Shown here piece by piece: positions 20,226 through 29,606 of a stretch of 64,000 bases of DNA (the stretch's first letter is position 1; each line of letters begins with the position of its first letter). Both the position numbers and the translations under genes were made by a program. The DNA comes from Pseudoips prasinana (lineage: Eukaryota > Arthropoda > Insecta > Lepidoptera > Nolidae), in assembly GCA_951640165.1 (NCBI GenBank), contig OX621237.1, forward strand, positions 1,550,001 through 1,614,000. The letters are read 5' to 3'. Under the pieces are notes generated by a model that worked only from the letters and a program-made list of their open reading frames with translations, made no database searches and had not been told where the DNA came from.

Positions 20226-20949
20226 TTCATCCACACTCAGATTAACTATTTATGGGTCAAAAACAGATTTCCTGTTCAGGAATCGAACCCGGGACATGAA
20301 GTAGCTACAGCGCCACACTTGCAGTCAAAATGTTAAAAAATACTTCAAAAGATGTCAAAATTTTAAGCAATCGAAAGGAATATTGACTGACCAAAGTCGT
20401 TCATATTTTTTCTGCAACACCCCAAGGTTGACAGGCAGATAATGCCTTTGGCATTACGTCTGCCTCTGTACATAGTTGTGCATGGAGTTATCAACAAAAG
20501 CATTTTTCTTGTGAAAAATCTTAGAGGTAGTATAAAAACCTTATCCAAAACTTTCAAAATATATCCCTAAGTGGTCTTTGGAAAGATTCATCCTCCTAAT
20601 CCGACGGCAAGTACTGCATGTAATAAACAAAGTATTACCGAACACCGACCACCAAGAGATTCGTTAATGTTCCCCTGAGCGACCCGTCCGTGAAAAATGC
20701 CCCGGTCAAACACCCAGGCGTTTCCCACCCGCCCCAAAGATACTGGACGGAGCAGGATATTCAAATAAGCTTTTCTTTTTTTTTGTAAATGAAGCGTTGG
20801 AAAATAAATGGCGTGTCTACTTAAGAGTTAAGTTTTTTCGGAGTTAAGCTTTGCTCTTGTTAGGGATTTACTGTGTCTACTGGGCAAGAGTGTGTTTCAC
20901 TTAATAGCTCTAGGAGTTGTCTATACCAAATTAAATTGTTTTAAACTAA
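20226..20949. other. no gene; small repeat remnants
   Basis: 20275-20325 has the reverse of a B-box-like GGTTCGATTCC, a SINE head remnant. 20400-20480 (GTTGACAGGCAGATAATGCC) resembles LINE 3' untranslated sequence such as 22620-22660. The rest is unassigned, and the short frame at 20363-20557 has no motif. Confidence 0.4.
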
Positions 20950-21272
20950 TCTATACATAGAATAAAATCGTAGGAAAGTCGAAACTGTACATTCAATATT
21001 TTTTAAAGAATACTTGGGGCGTAATGTACAATCGATATCGAAGCCGAAAAAATCGTTTTTATAATTTTTGTCTATGTGTCTGTTTGTCTGTATGTATGTC
21101 CGGGCTAAACTCAAAAAGTACTGCATGGATATACTTCAAGTTTTGCATGAATATTACTAAGACGTCGGGTCAACATATACCTAGGCTACATATTATTACG
21201 CTATCACCTACGGGGGAGGGGCTGTGATAATTTATAAAATTTAACGCGGGTAAAACCGCGGGGCACAGCTAG
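20950..21272 (+). mobile_element. Helitron-1 copy
   Basis: 323 bp. Starts TCTATACATAGAATAAAATC, ends with the CGCGGGTAAAACCGCGGGG hairpin, CACAG and CTAG. Internal TGTCCGGGCTAAACTCAAAA and ATTACGCTATCACCTACGGG blocks are kept. Confidence 0.85.
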
Positions 21273-21689
21273 TTTAACATAAAGCTTTTTCAAAAATACC
21301 ACACATAATTCTCACGAGGAGTTTTTTTTAATAACGAATTCGCAAAACATCATACAGTGAACCTTATGAGCGAATTTTCCGCTCGCCTAGATGTTTTACC
21401 TTGCCGGCCGATGGTTAAAGTCCGGTGAGAGCAATTGGTGATGTGAACGTCACACATTAAAAGCAAAGTAGATTACTAATGGCGTCTGCCGAGTCATGGC
21501 ACAAGCACAGTTTAATTGTTCAGCTCTAACTCTATCGAACTAGAACGCGCGGACTTTACCACAAAAAATAATAGTTCTGTAATATTTGCGAGCGCAGGCC
21601 ATATTTCTTACAATAACAGTTCACGACGTTCTTATTGCTTTAAATATATTAGCTAAACTTAGAATCTAATGTGGCAGGGAAAAGAAACG

Positions 21690-21945
21690 TAGGTAAATCC
21701 AAAAAAAGATGCACATATGGCATTAAGGAAGTAGCTGGAAAATATTAACTCATTATTGCGCAGGAAAGACAGAAATGACATAGGTTGGAGGAGGCTTTTA
21801 CCCGAAAGGGATCCATATTAAATACTAACAAAACTGAACAATAATAGAAATAAAGCAAACTACCTCTAATAATACTAACATTACATTTTAATTAGACCTA
21901 AATACGGAACAATAAAGCTTTTTATTATTTATTATTTTATAGAAT
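21690..21945 (+). pseudogene. RTE-like LINE C-terminal tail
   Basis: The plus strand reads IKEVAGKY, a stop, then RQKWHRLEEAFTRKGS. This is the terminal tail of an RTE-like LINE of the same kind as the minus-strand copy at 60148-60549 (WHNLEEAFTRTG). About 110 bp of 3' untranslated sequence follows, with an AATAAAGC signal and an ATT-rich tail. Confidence 0.75.
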
Positions 21946-22089
21946 CTAATGCAATCCAAACTTAGAAGTATTTCCGTTTAATTATCATCGCATTTCTTTC
22001 ACCAAGTCAAAGCGCTAAAAAATATAAATCGTTTTTGAATTCTTATTAAATGATAGTTTTTATTTTTAACTATCTAGAGGTTCTCAAGA

Positions 22090-22232
22090 AAGGTCAGGTC
22101 AAAAGGACCCTAAACCGGCGAGCATGTATGAAGGATATAATGACAGTAATCCAGGCAAAAGAGGTGTGCAAAAATCGTGACAAATGGAAATCCGTTGTCT
22201 TTGCCTACCCCTCTGGGAAACAAGCGTGAGTC
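22090..22232 (+). pseudogene. LINE-5 C-terminal tail
   Basis: The frame reads KEVCKNRDKWKSVVFAYPSG followed by KQA and a stop, then TATGTATGTATGT. The tail resembles the terminus of non-LTR retrotransposon polyproteins, but it is distinct from the RTE-like tail elsewhere in the window. Other decayed copies lie at 19610, 35688, 48150 and 54855. Confidence 0.65.
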
Positions 22233-22555
22233 TATGTATGTATGTAAACTGAAAACAATTTTTTCAGACTCTGCCGTCCATGACAATATCTGGCTACATT
22301 GAACAAAAGATTTCAAAACCTGCACATTTCTCCAGTATTTCAGTTGGCACTAATATGAAACGTAGGATTTCGATGAACATAATAGATGTTCGGTGTATGA
22401 CGGGCGCGGGAATAGCCGCAACTATTCATCATGGATGCGGAAATGTGCGCCGGCACCACTAGTGCGGGGCCTGCAAGTAATTAAATATCGACTATTATTT
22501 AACACTGGATTTGTGATGCGAATGAAATTACTATGACTACGTAGATATGTATTTA
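22233..22555. other. no gene recognised
   Basis: A 60-codon frame at 22280-22462 without motif; otherwise plain sequence. Confidence 0.4.
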
Positions 22556-22690
22556 TTATTTATTTATTTATTTATCACTTAATGCACATTAAATTGTACA
22601 AAGGCGGACTTAATGCCCTAGGCATTTTCTGCCAGTCAACCTTAGGGTGGTGCAGAGAGAGCATGGTAGGTGCACAGATCGTAAAGTAAC
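22556..22690 (-). mobile_element. LINE 3' untranslated tail
   Basis: An ATTT-repeat tail followed by TTAAATTGTACAAAGGCGGA and GCCAGTCAACCTTAGGGTGG is the reverse of a CR1/Jockey-like LINE end related to 60705-60830, where the blocks are GGCGGTCTTATCGC and CAGACAACCTTAAG. Confidence 0.5.
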
Positions 22691-22859
22691 GATTAATGGT
22701 GAAAAAAAAACAGGATTATACAATACTATAAAATACTATACAATGCAATACATACTATATTATACTATACTATATTATACGTTGCAATCGTGCAACTATC
22801 TACTTATGAGTGCAAAAAAGATTAATTAAAGCAGTAGAGCGTGATATTATGCGTAATAT

Positions 22860-22985
22860 TAAACTATAATACATTGATTATGACCGGTTAACGGATGGGT
22901 GACCCGTTAAGAGGTCCCAGTTTTAGTCTGTAGACATATTTGACAAGCCACCCAGCAGCCCTCTTACATAGGATACTTTTTTTTA
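22860..22985 (+). mobile_element. 5S-like SINE, diverged fragment
   Basis: GGATGGGTGACCCGTTAAGA and CAGTTTTAGTCTGTAGACA follow the order seen in the complete copy at 43565-43790. Part of the head is lost. Confidence 0.45.
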
Positions 22986-23967
22986 ATTTTGAAAAAGTTA
23001 CTTATTCAATTATTTTAAATATTTTTTTAATGTATGTCATAAGAAATGATATCCTTTCATAGTAAAAAGTTTTGCTTTTCTCGGATTTTTGATAAGCTTT
23101 ATATATTAGTGAAATAATTGCTTAAAAAAATTAAAGCAATATTTTAATAATATAACCATTTGCATCATTTGCTATAGCGACTTTAAGATACTATATTTAT
23201 ATCAATATGTTTGTGCTGAGTGGTTAAAAAACACTTGTTTTATTATTTTTCTGAATGATAATGACCCATATATTATCGTCGACGTATTATACGTTTGACT
23301 TAGAAGGTGATAAAAATGCATCTTTATACATACTCTCTTACTCTGAGTTAAGTAATTGTTTTGATAACCTGATTTTTTAGTATAATAGCAAACAATAAAA
23401 ACAAATATATGTATCTAAGCTACAGCTTTTTTTCTACATCTACGTAATGGTAATAATAAACTAATATTGGTATTACTATAGAATATCGTGGTAAATGTTA
23501 CAAATCATGAGTCTAAGCCGTATAAACCACCGCTGGGATCAAAAATCCAAAACCATACATAATATATATACATAATACCAAAGCATTTGCAATGGGTTCT
23601 TGAAACTTGACTAAATTATCGATATCTCGATAAGATTTGACGTATTTATACCGCATCACTACCGAAGTAGTGCGTCGTCACCGTTACTCCGTTCCACCGG
23701 ATATTTGGTATAAAAATCGTATTAGCGCTAGAAACGCAATCTTTTACCACAAATAGTTTTGCTGTCAATTTCATATCGGCTTGATTCGGTACGTCCGAGT
23801 ATTAACTATTAGTGTTGATATTCTGTTGCTATCTGTACATGGTCGTATTTGTACCTTATATTGTTCCTATGTTAACTACCGTATGTCAAAATAGCTGCTT
23901 CTTAAAGAACATATTCAAAAAAAGCCATAAAATTGTTATGTAAAATAGGATGGTATAGTTTAAAAGA
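22986..23967. other. no gene recognised
   Basis: Nearly 1 kb of AT-rich sequence without frames, motifs or recognised repeats. Confidence 0.5.
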
Positions 23968-24100
23968 AGAAGAAAAAGAAGTAAACTTTATTGCAAAAAT
24001 AAGTAACACAAAACAATGGATACAAACAAAAACATTAGCTTATTTTAATGCAATTGGTGGCCTAATCGCTAAAAACTTTTTAAACATGTAGTTTGCAGCT
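23968..24100 (-). mobile_element. LINE 3' untranslated tail
   Basis: AAGAAGTAAACTTTATTGCAA, then GGTGGCCTAATCGCTAAAAAC, is the reverse of a LINE end with a polyadenylation-type signal (GCAATAAAG). No coding part is seen. Confidence 0.45.
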
Positions 24101-24245
24101 TATTTAGAAGACTTTCTCTTCTTCAAGCGGCAAATACACTCAGGCAGTTTAGCAAATAAAATTACTAACTACATAAACCACACCAGAGAGTCACCTTTTT
24201 GAAGTTTGAACCTCGACTCACGATAGATACTGAGGGGTAGAAACA

Positions 24246-24572
24246 TCTATACATATAATTTCCTACGATTTTATCGTAGGAAAGTCAAAACTGCACATTA
24301 AATTTTTTTAATAGGCAACTTGGTGCGTGATTTATCATCGACATCCAAGCCAAAAATACAGTTTTTAGAATTTTTGTCTGTTTGTCTGTATGTATGGCTG
24401 GGCTCGAATAAGAAAGTACTGGATGGATTTACTTCAAATTTTGCATCAATATTACTAAGAGGTCGGGTCAACATATTATTATAGGCTACATATTATCACG
24501 CTATCACCTACGGAGGAAGAGCTGTGATATTTTATAAAATTTAACGCGGGTAAAACCGCGGGGCACCGCTAG
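24246..24572 (+). mobile_element. Helitron-1 copy with palindromic 5' end
   Basis: Starts TCTATACATATAAT, but then carries TTTCCTACGAT followed by ATCGTAGGAAA, a perfect palindrome absent from the other copies. Ends with the usual hairpin, GGGCACCG and CTAG. Confidence 0.82.
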
Positions 24573-25339
24573 TTAATTATATAAGTTATCTAGGATTTGC
24601 GCTTATAAATCACGTTCTAATTTCCCCTCGCAAACACCTGCACACCAAACTCTCTCTACTCATTTAACAAAACAACAAAACCAAGTAAACAAAAACATAT
24701 TTTTGACAAGATTTACAAGGTTCACAGACACTCACTAAGGGACAACAATGAGATTGAGCTCATAGCCCCGTCTATTTGGACCTCATACAAATTCACGACA
24801 TTAGTTAAGCCCGGTCCCTTTTCAGTAACGCTAGAATACCCTAAAAACCTTGGCACAAAACTAGATAATGTATGAAATGTACTGCTGAAAAATACCGACA
24901 TCACATTAGTAGTAACGCTCCCAATCCAAAATAGACCTCAATCCGTTCTAATAAAAGCGCTCTTAATCTTTGTAAGTACTGTTACGATAATAATAACAAA
25001 AAGGCATCGCAGCACATCAATGGTAGTGTTTTAATTTAAATGCGATCTAATTTTAAGTTACAATAAAGTTCACTATAAACATGTATTGTAACATTTGAAG
25101 TGCTTTATATCTAGTGAATTCTAGTTATATCAGTGCCTAGCGAATGATCCTTCGCTATAATATAGTGGTAATAAAGTGTTTTTCACTCCACATTTTAGTC
25201 TACTTAAGTGTACCTATTGTGGTTAGGTACAAGTCTGTTCTAGGTGACTGATTACGAAGAATTTACACTGAAATATATTATACGCACACGGCGAAAACAA
25301 TAGGCAAGCATCCATTAAAATACTATTGTAAAACTAATA
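24573..25339. other. no gene recognised
   Basis: AT-rich, no supported feature. Confidence 0.45.
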
Positions 25340-25344
25340 AACCA

Positions 25345-25600
25345 TTTTTAGGGTTCCGTACCCAAAGGGTAAAATGTCTGTCTGTCCGTATGTCACCAGG
25401 TTGTATCTCATAAACCATGATAGGTAAGACAGTTGATTTTCACAGATGATGTATTTCTGTATGTAACACCAAATACTGCAAAACAAAATAAAATCAATAT
25501 TTAATGGGGCCATACAACAAACGTGAATTTTTTGCTTTTTTTTATAAATACGGAACCCTTCGTACGAGATTCCGACTCGCACTTGGCCGGATTTTTTATT
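25345..25600 (+). repeat. repeat T copy
   Basis: The left edge is AGGGTTCCGTACCC with a TGTCTGTCTGTCCG block. The right edge is ATACGGAACCCTTCG, then TTCCGACTCGCACTTGGCCG and T-rich sequence. The GGTTCCGTA/TACGGAACC pair is inverted. Dispersed and non-coding; class uncertain. Confidence 0.55.
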
Positions 25601-25654
25601 TCGTCTATAATTTTTTTGTGAATATTATCTTAGAATTATTTATCTCTATTAGCC

Positions 25655-25858
25655 TCCGGCAGAAAGGTTCTCGACTGGCGACCACGAACCGGAAGATGCA
25701 GCGTGGGCAGGCCCCCCACAAGATGGACCGATGATCTTGTGCGGGTCGTTGGAAATCGCTGGATGCGGATAGCGCAAGACCGGCAATTGTGGAGATCTTT
25801 GGGGGAGGCCATTATCCAGCAGTGGATGTCTTTCGGCTGATATGATCATGATGATGAT
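25655..25858 (+). pseudogene. RTE-like LINE C-terminal tail
   Basis: One open frame reads GRKVLDWRPRTGR, GRPPTRWTDDLVRVVGNRWM and LWRSLGEAIIQQWMSFG, then a stop and ATG-type repeats (ATGATCATGATGATGATT). This is the best-preserved copy of the LINE tail in the window, with no internal stop over 60 codons. The minus-strand frames over it are shadows. Confidence 0.87.
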
Positions 25859-25984
25859 TAGCCTCCACCTTACAGAATACATAAAGCACGTTGGATAAGG
25901 TTACGCATTGACACGTGTCTTCTTTATATGAACAAAAAAAATGATGTTGCAAAAGTAAAATTGATATTACAGAGAATATTTCGG

Positions 25985-26135
25985 AATTGTACTGGAATTC
26001 ACTATGCTGTGTGGCTGACGGCAAGTAGATAATATCCACCAATCCATCTCATCGCGTGGGGGGGGGGGGGGGGCGTCGTAGTCGTTCTGAGGGAATATCT
26101 CCCAAAGAACGGGCAGCAATGTCTCTCTAAGTACT
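25985..26135 (+). mobile_element. SINE-R 5' half
   Basis: GCTGTGTGGCTGACGGCAAG, CCATCTCATCGCGTG, a 16-base G run (26058-26073) and ATATCTCCCAAAGAACGGGC follow the SINE-R order. The 3' half is absent. Confidence 0.6.
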
Positions 26136-26289
26136 AAAACCATTGAACTATATCTAAGTACTACAGCCAACACGAGAGAGGCAGGGCATAGCGTTCATTT
26201 GCTCAAAGAGCAGCCCGACTGGGGAAGTACCTCCACCTTACAGAAGACATTCCTGAATAATAACATTAATAATTTTAATGTTGTGTTTC

Positions 26290-26485
26290 CGAGTGTGAGT
26301 AAGGTCGCCAGAGCTCATTGGGGTGGGGGGAAGGGCCAGCAACACTTGTTTACTGACTTTTAAAGGCCGGCAATGCACCCGCGACACCTCTGGTGTTGCG
26401 AGTGTCCATGGGCGGCGGTGATCACTTATCATCAGGTGACCCACTTGCTCGTTTGTCACCCTCTGACATAAAACAAAAAAAAACG
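26290..26485 (+). mobile_element. LINE 3' end, unclassified
   Basis: CTTTTAAAGGCCGGCAATGC, CGACACCTCTGGTGTTGCGA and GGCGGCGGTGATCACTTATC, ending in an A-rich tail. I know this block order from moth and butterfly genomes as the 3' end of a dispersed retroelement (recognition from memory). No coding part is seen. Confidence 0.5.
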
Positions 26486-26509
26486 TCTATTATGGCATAT
26501 ACCTCAAAA

Positions 26510-26600
26510 TTATGGATACATGTAACTCCTTTGCGGAAATCTTTTGTAGAGGCCTTTGTACAGCTGTGGACGTTATACGGCTGACACGATGATGACTGAA
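26510..26600 (+). mobile_element. RTE-like LINE/SINE-R tail fragment
   Basis: CTTTTGTAGAGGCCTTTGTACA, then GTGGACGTTATACGGCTGAC and ACGATGATGAC is the shared 3' end. Confidence 0.5.
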
Positions 26601-26775
26601 TTTTGCCGTAGTACCTGACCTCTTTCCGGTCGTGTCGCCTAGGCGTCCCATCGGATCATGAGAGTGATGGCACTTGAGCACTATAATATTATGTCCCGCG
26701 CAGATGGCTAATCTCTGTTGAGACTGGCCGCCGTGGCCAAAAGTCGGCCAGGAGGTCATTATTATTATTATTATT
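26601..26775 (+). mobile_element. SINE-C body, head missing
   Basis: ACCTCTTTCCGGTCGTGTCG, CAGATGGCTAATCTCTGTTG and GGCCGCCGTGGCC as at 7240-7370, then an ATT repeat tail. Confidence 0.65.
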
Positions 26776-27236
26776 TGCTGTTGACACTTTTAAGTTGACA
26801 ATTTTAAATAATAATCTGTAAAAATCGATTATATTTACAGATTTCCGTAACTCATTCTAATCGAATTAGTGTTTTGAAATAAGTATTCAAAATGAACCCA
26901 AAAGATACAACCTACATTCGAGAAACATATATGTGTATAAAATGTTCTTCTATGAGTATTCCTCTGATAAAATAATTAAGACATACATAGTTAGTTAATA
27001 ATAGGATAATAAGAAACTTTGTAAGTAATATACCAATACAGTAAGGTTAAGTGAGCGCTCAGTATTCGCCAACAAACTGTCAAATAGTTTGGTGAAACAA
27101 GTTTATTGTTAAATACGAATACTTTTATAATAGTAAATCAATAAAAAGAAACGGCAGTGTAAAATAAAAAAAAAAACAATATCCAGCCGCAATAACTAAA
27201 AAGGATCACAGGTAAATTTCAAAATTATTACACAGC
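26776..27236. other. no gene recognised
   Basis: AT-rich sequence before the LTR element; nothing supported. Confidence 0.45.
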
Positions 27237-27322
27237 TTTTTTTTTTTAATCTTTATTTCCCGGCCGACGCACCACATGAACAAGGGTCCTGACCCTTGTT
27301 CATGTGGTCCGCGGAGGACCCT
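27237..27322. repeat. double palindrome and A-tract at the LTR element edge
   Basis: The plus strand has an 11-base T run, then a palindrome with 17-base arms (CCACATGAACAAGGGTC, spacer CT, and its inverse), then a second with 12-base arms (CCGCGGAGGACC, spacer CT, and its inverse). The second arm runs into the terminal repeat at 27323. On the element's strand the outer edge reads AAATAAAGATT followed by A residues, like a polyadenylated end. Single copies of both arm motifs occur at the inner edge of the other terminal repeat (33435-33465). Confidence 0.75.
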
Positions 27323-27577
27323 GGTCCTCCGCGGTGAAATCAAACCACTTCTCTGCACTTATAATTTATTGCACTACAAGTAGCGCCCCGGTGCGGTAGC
27401 GGATGAAACACGAACTAAATTAATTATCGTCGATACTTATATGAAAAATGTGAACGAAACCATATCGACTTTTAAGCGGACTGAACAACGCCATCTAGGG
27501 ACACGGAAAGAAACTAAACAAATTAATTCTTGTAAGCCAATATGATTTCATTCATCGCGTTTACGATAACATAGACA
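27323..27577 (-). repeat. 3' LTR of the BEL/Pao element
   Basis: A 255-bp sequence that matches 33455-33709 in the same orientation with no difference that I can find. On the minus strand it starts TGTCTATGTTATCG, the usual TG of an LTR. Its 3' edge is less certain, because the repeat runs into the palindromes at 27322. A polypurine-like GGTGGGCGGAA lies directly before it. Identical ends normally mean a recent insertion or gene conversion. Confidence 0.8.
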
Positions 27578-27640
27578 TTCCGCCCACCAAGGACATTTTT
27601 CATACAATGTCCTTTATTAACCGCCCACCAAAGACACTCT
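27578..27640 (-). promoter_or_regulatory. two polypurine-tract-like motifs
   Basis: On the minus strand TTGGTGGGCGG occurs twice, directly before the 3' LTR (about 27581-27592) and about 40 bp earlier (about 27621-27632). A tract of this kind primes plus-strand DNA synthesis in LTR retrotransposons. The one at the LTR edge is in the functional place. Confidence 0.5.
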
Positions 27641-27794
27641 AATTTTAAGTAATCTATACATATCAACAAGTTAACTTATACTAAATATCTCATACAGTTA
27701 AGAATTAACTTATTAACTTAGGCACTAACTAACTTACTTACATACATTAAGATAATACACATATCTTAGTTAGCTTAGCCGCTGACTTAATTAG

Positions 27795-28049
27795 TTAATT
27801 ACATAAAGGCAATATACATATCTTAGATATTGGTCTTTTAAAGACTGAATTTTGTGTACGGATAGTCACTACTCGAGTGATTCCATCAGGACCAGGATGC
27901 TTGAGTTCGATTCGACCCATTAACCACTTGCCTGGCGGAAGATCGTCCTCCTTAATTAACACTACGTCACCTATAGATGGTTCTGGGTTTTTCAGTGCCC
28001 ATTTGTGTCTTTGTAAATTCAATAAATCTTTAGAACGCGGCCATAAACC
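27795..28049 (-). pseudogene. BEL/Pao polyprotein C-terminus (DUF5641-like)
   Basis: The minus-strand frame reads GLWPRSKDLLNLQRHKW, GDVVLIKEDDLPPGKWLMGR, then a GPDG..RVV segment and RPISKICILP before the stop. This is the C-terminal domain found after the integrase core in BEL/Pao polyproteins. It is joined out of frame to the integrase N-terminal half upstream. The piece between them, roughly the second half of the integrase core and what follows, is deleted. Confidence 0.8.
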
Positions 28050-28625
28050 CTTTAGTAGTTAGTTCACTGACTGCTTCCAAATGTATTGCTCGTGTAGACA
28101 TGCAAATAAATAATGCTATATACCCTTTATACGATTTATTACCGCGACCCTTTGACATCCGAATATTAATAGGTCCAGCATAATCTACTCCACTCCTGAG
28201 AAAAGGTTTATTTGACATGACTCGAGCTGTGGGTAACTGTCCCATGAGTTGAGTTCTCGTTTTAACCGAATATCGAATACATGTCACACAGCCTCTGACA
28301 TATTTTTTTACCAATAATTTAACCCCTATAATCCAATATCTCGAACGCAAAAAAGTAACCATAAGTTGAGGCCCACCATGCATAGTTTTTTGGTGTGCTT
28401 TGGCAACCAAAAGACTTGTTAAAAAAGACTGTTTAGGTATGAGTATTGGATGTATTCGGTTGTATTCCAACTGTGACATTTCCAGTCTACCTCCAACCCT
28501 TAAAATCCCCTTTGAATCTAAAAAAATATTTAACGATTTTAAATTGTTTGTCTTTCCTAGTAATTTATTCATCTTTAGCTCCTTCAATTCCTCCGAGAAT
28601 TCGTCTTCCTGACATTTTTAATACA
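28045..28625 (-). pseudogene. BEL/Pao integrase, N-terminal half only
   Basis: The frame shows a ..FLDSKGILRVGGRL.. linker, then an H2C2 zinc-binding segment (HPILIP..AHQKTMHGG..CVTC), then the start of the integrase core (SGVDYAGPINIR, the first catalytic Asp region; STRAIHLEAVSELTTKGF). It breaks off at that point. The second and third acidic residues of the DDE triad are missing, so the integrase is inactive. The frame is shifted by one base relative to the RNase H part, near a run of A at 28610-28630. Confidence 0.85.
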
Positions 28626-29606
28626 CAGCTCCATTGCCTCATTTAATTCTTCTTTATCTAAGCTCTTAGTGTGATGTTTTCTTGTTGTTTGACTTCTTAG
28701 ATGTAAAAACCTTCTACAATAAGCGATTACGCGAATCAACTTTGACAACGAAGAATATTTGTTCCAAAATGAATTACTAACCGTAGTTGTATGAGATGTT
28801 ACTTCTTCGATATTAGTTGTTTTAGGTTGCGGTCTCTTAAGTTCAACTACTGGATGCCTTAAAAATTCTGGACCGTCCCACCATATTGAAGCACATGAAA
28901 GGTCAGCTGGAGGTATACCACGCGAAGCACAGTCTGCTGGATTATCCTTTGAAGACACGTGGAACCAATGTTTGTTGTCTAAAATTGTCAAAATTTCAGA
29001 CACTCTGTTCGCAACAAAGGTCTTCCACCGACTCGGATGGCATGCCAACCACGCTAATACCACTTGGCTGTCCGTCCATGCGTAACAATCTACTAATGAA
29101 ATATTTAAAACCTTGCTCACTTCCTCCATCAATTTTGCCAACAGTACTGCTCCACACAATTCCAACCGTGGTATGGACACTTGCTTCACTGGAGCTACCT
29201 TTGTTTTCGAGGCTATTATAGAAACATTAACATTACCGGAATCATCTACGACCCTGAGATAAACAACAGCCGCGTAAGCCATTTTTGAGGCATCAGAAAA
29301 TCCGTGTAAATCAGATTTAAAGTTTCCAGAAGTAGTAGATATCCAACGTGGGATCTTTATATCTTCTAGAGACAATAAACTATTATGGTAAGTGGCCCAT
29401 TCTTTATATAAAATTTGTGGAATTTCTTGATCCCAATCAATTCCTGCTAGCCAAAGCCTTTGAATGTATATTTTTGCTAAAATTATACTTGGTGCCAGCC
29501 AACCCATTGGATCAAACAATCGTGAGATATCTGATATAATTTTCCTTTTAGTAGCTTGTTCCGGCAACGATGGGAGCGCAACAGAATATTGGAAAAAGTC
29601 ACCAAT
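28584..29606 (-). pseudogene. BEL/Pao RNase H and connection region
   Basis: Continuous with the reverse transcriptase frame except for one TGA at 29607-29609. It begins with ISDISRLFDPMGWLAPSII, the usual segment after the polymerase in Pao elements. It carries RNase H-type acidic motifs (LHGFSDASKMAY, RLELCGAVLLAK, YAWTDSQVVLAWL) and ends in a linker before the integrase, where a frameshift occurs. All the RNase H acidic motifs look present. Confidence 0.85.

Noticed and set aside
25649..25882. minus-strand open frame of 77 codons (similar ones at 7375-7822, 44752-44955 and 56401-56720)
   Set aside because: They lie opposite or out of frame with the LINE reverse transcriptase tail. The recurrent peptide (SSDPHKIIGP-like) is the antisense reading of the LINE.
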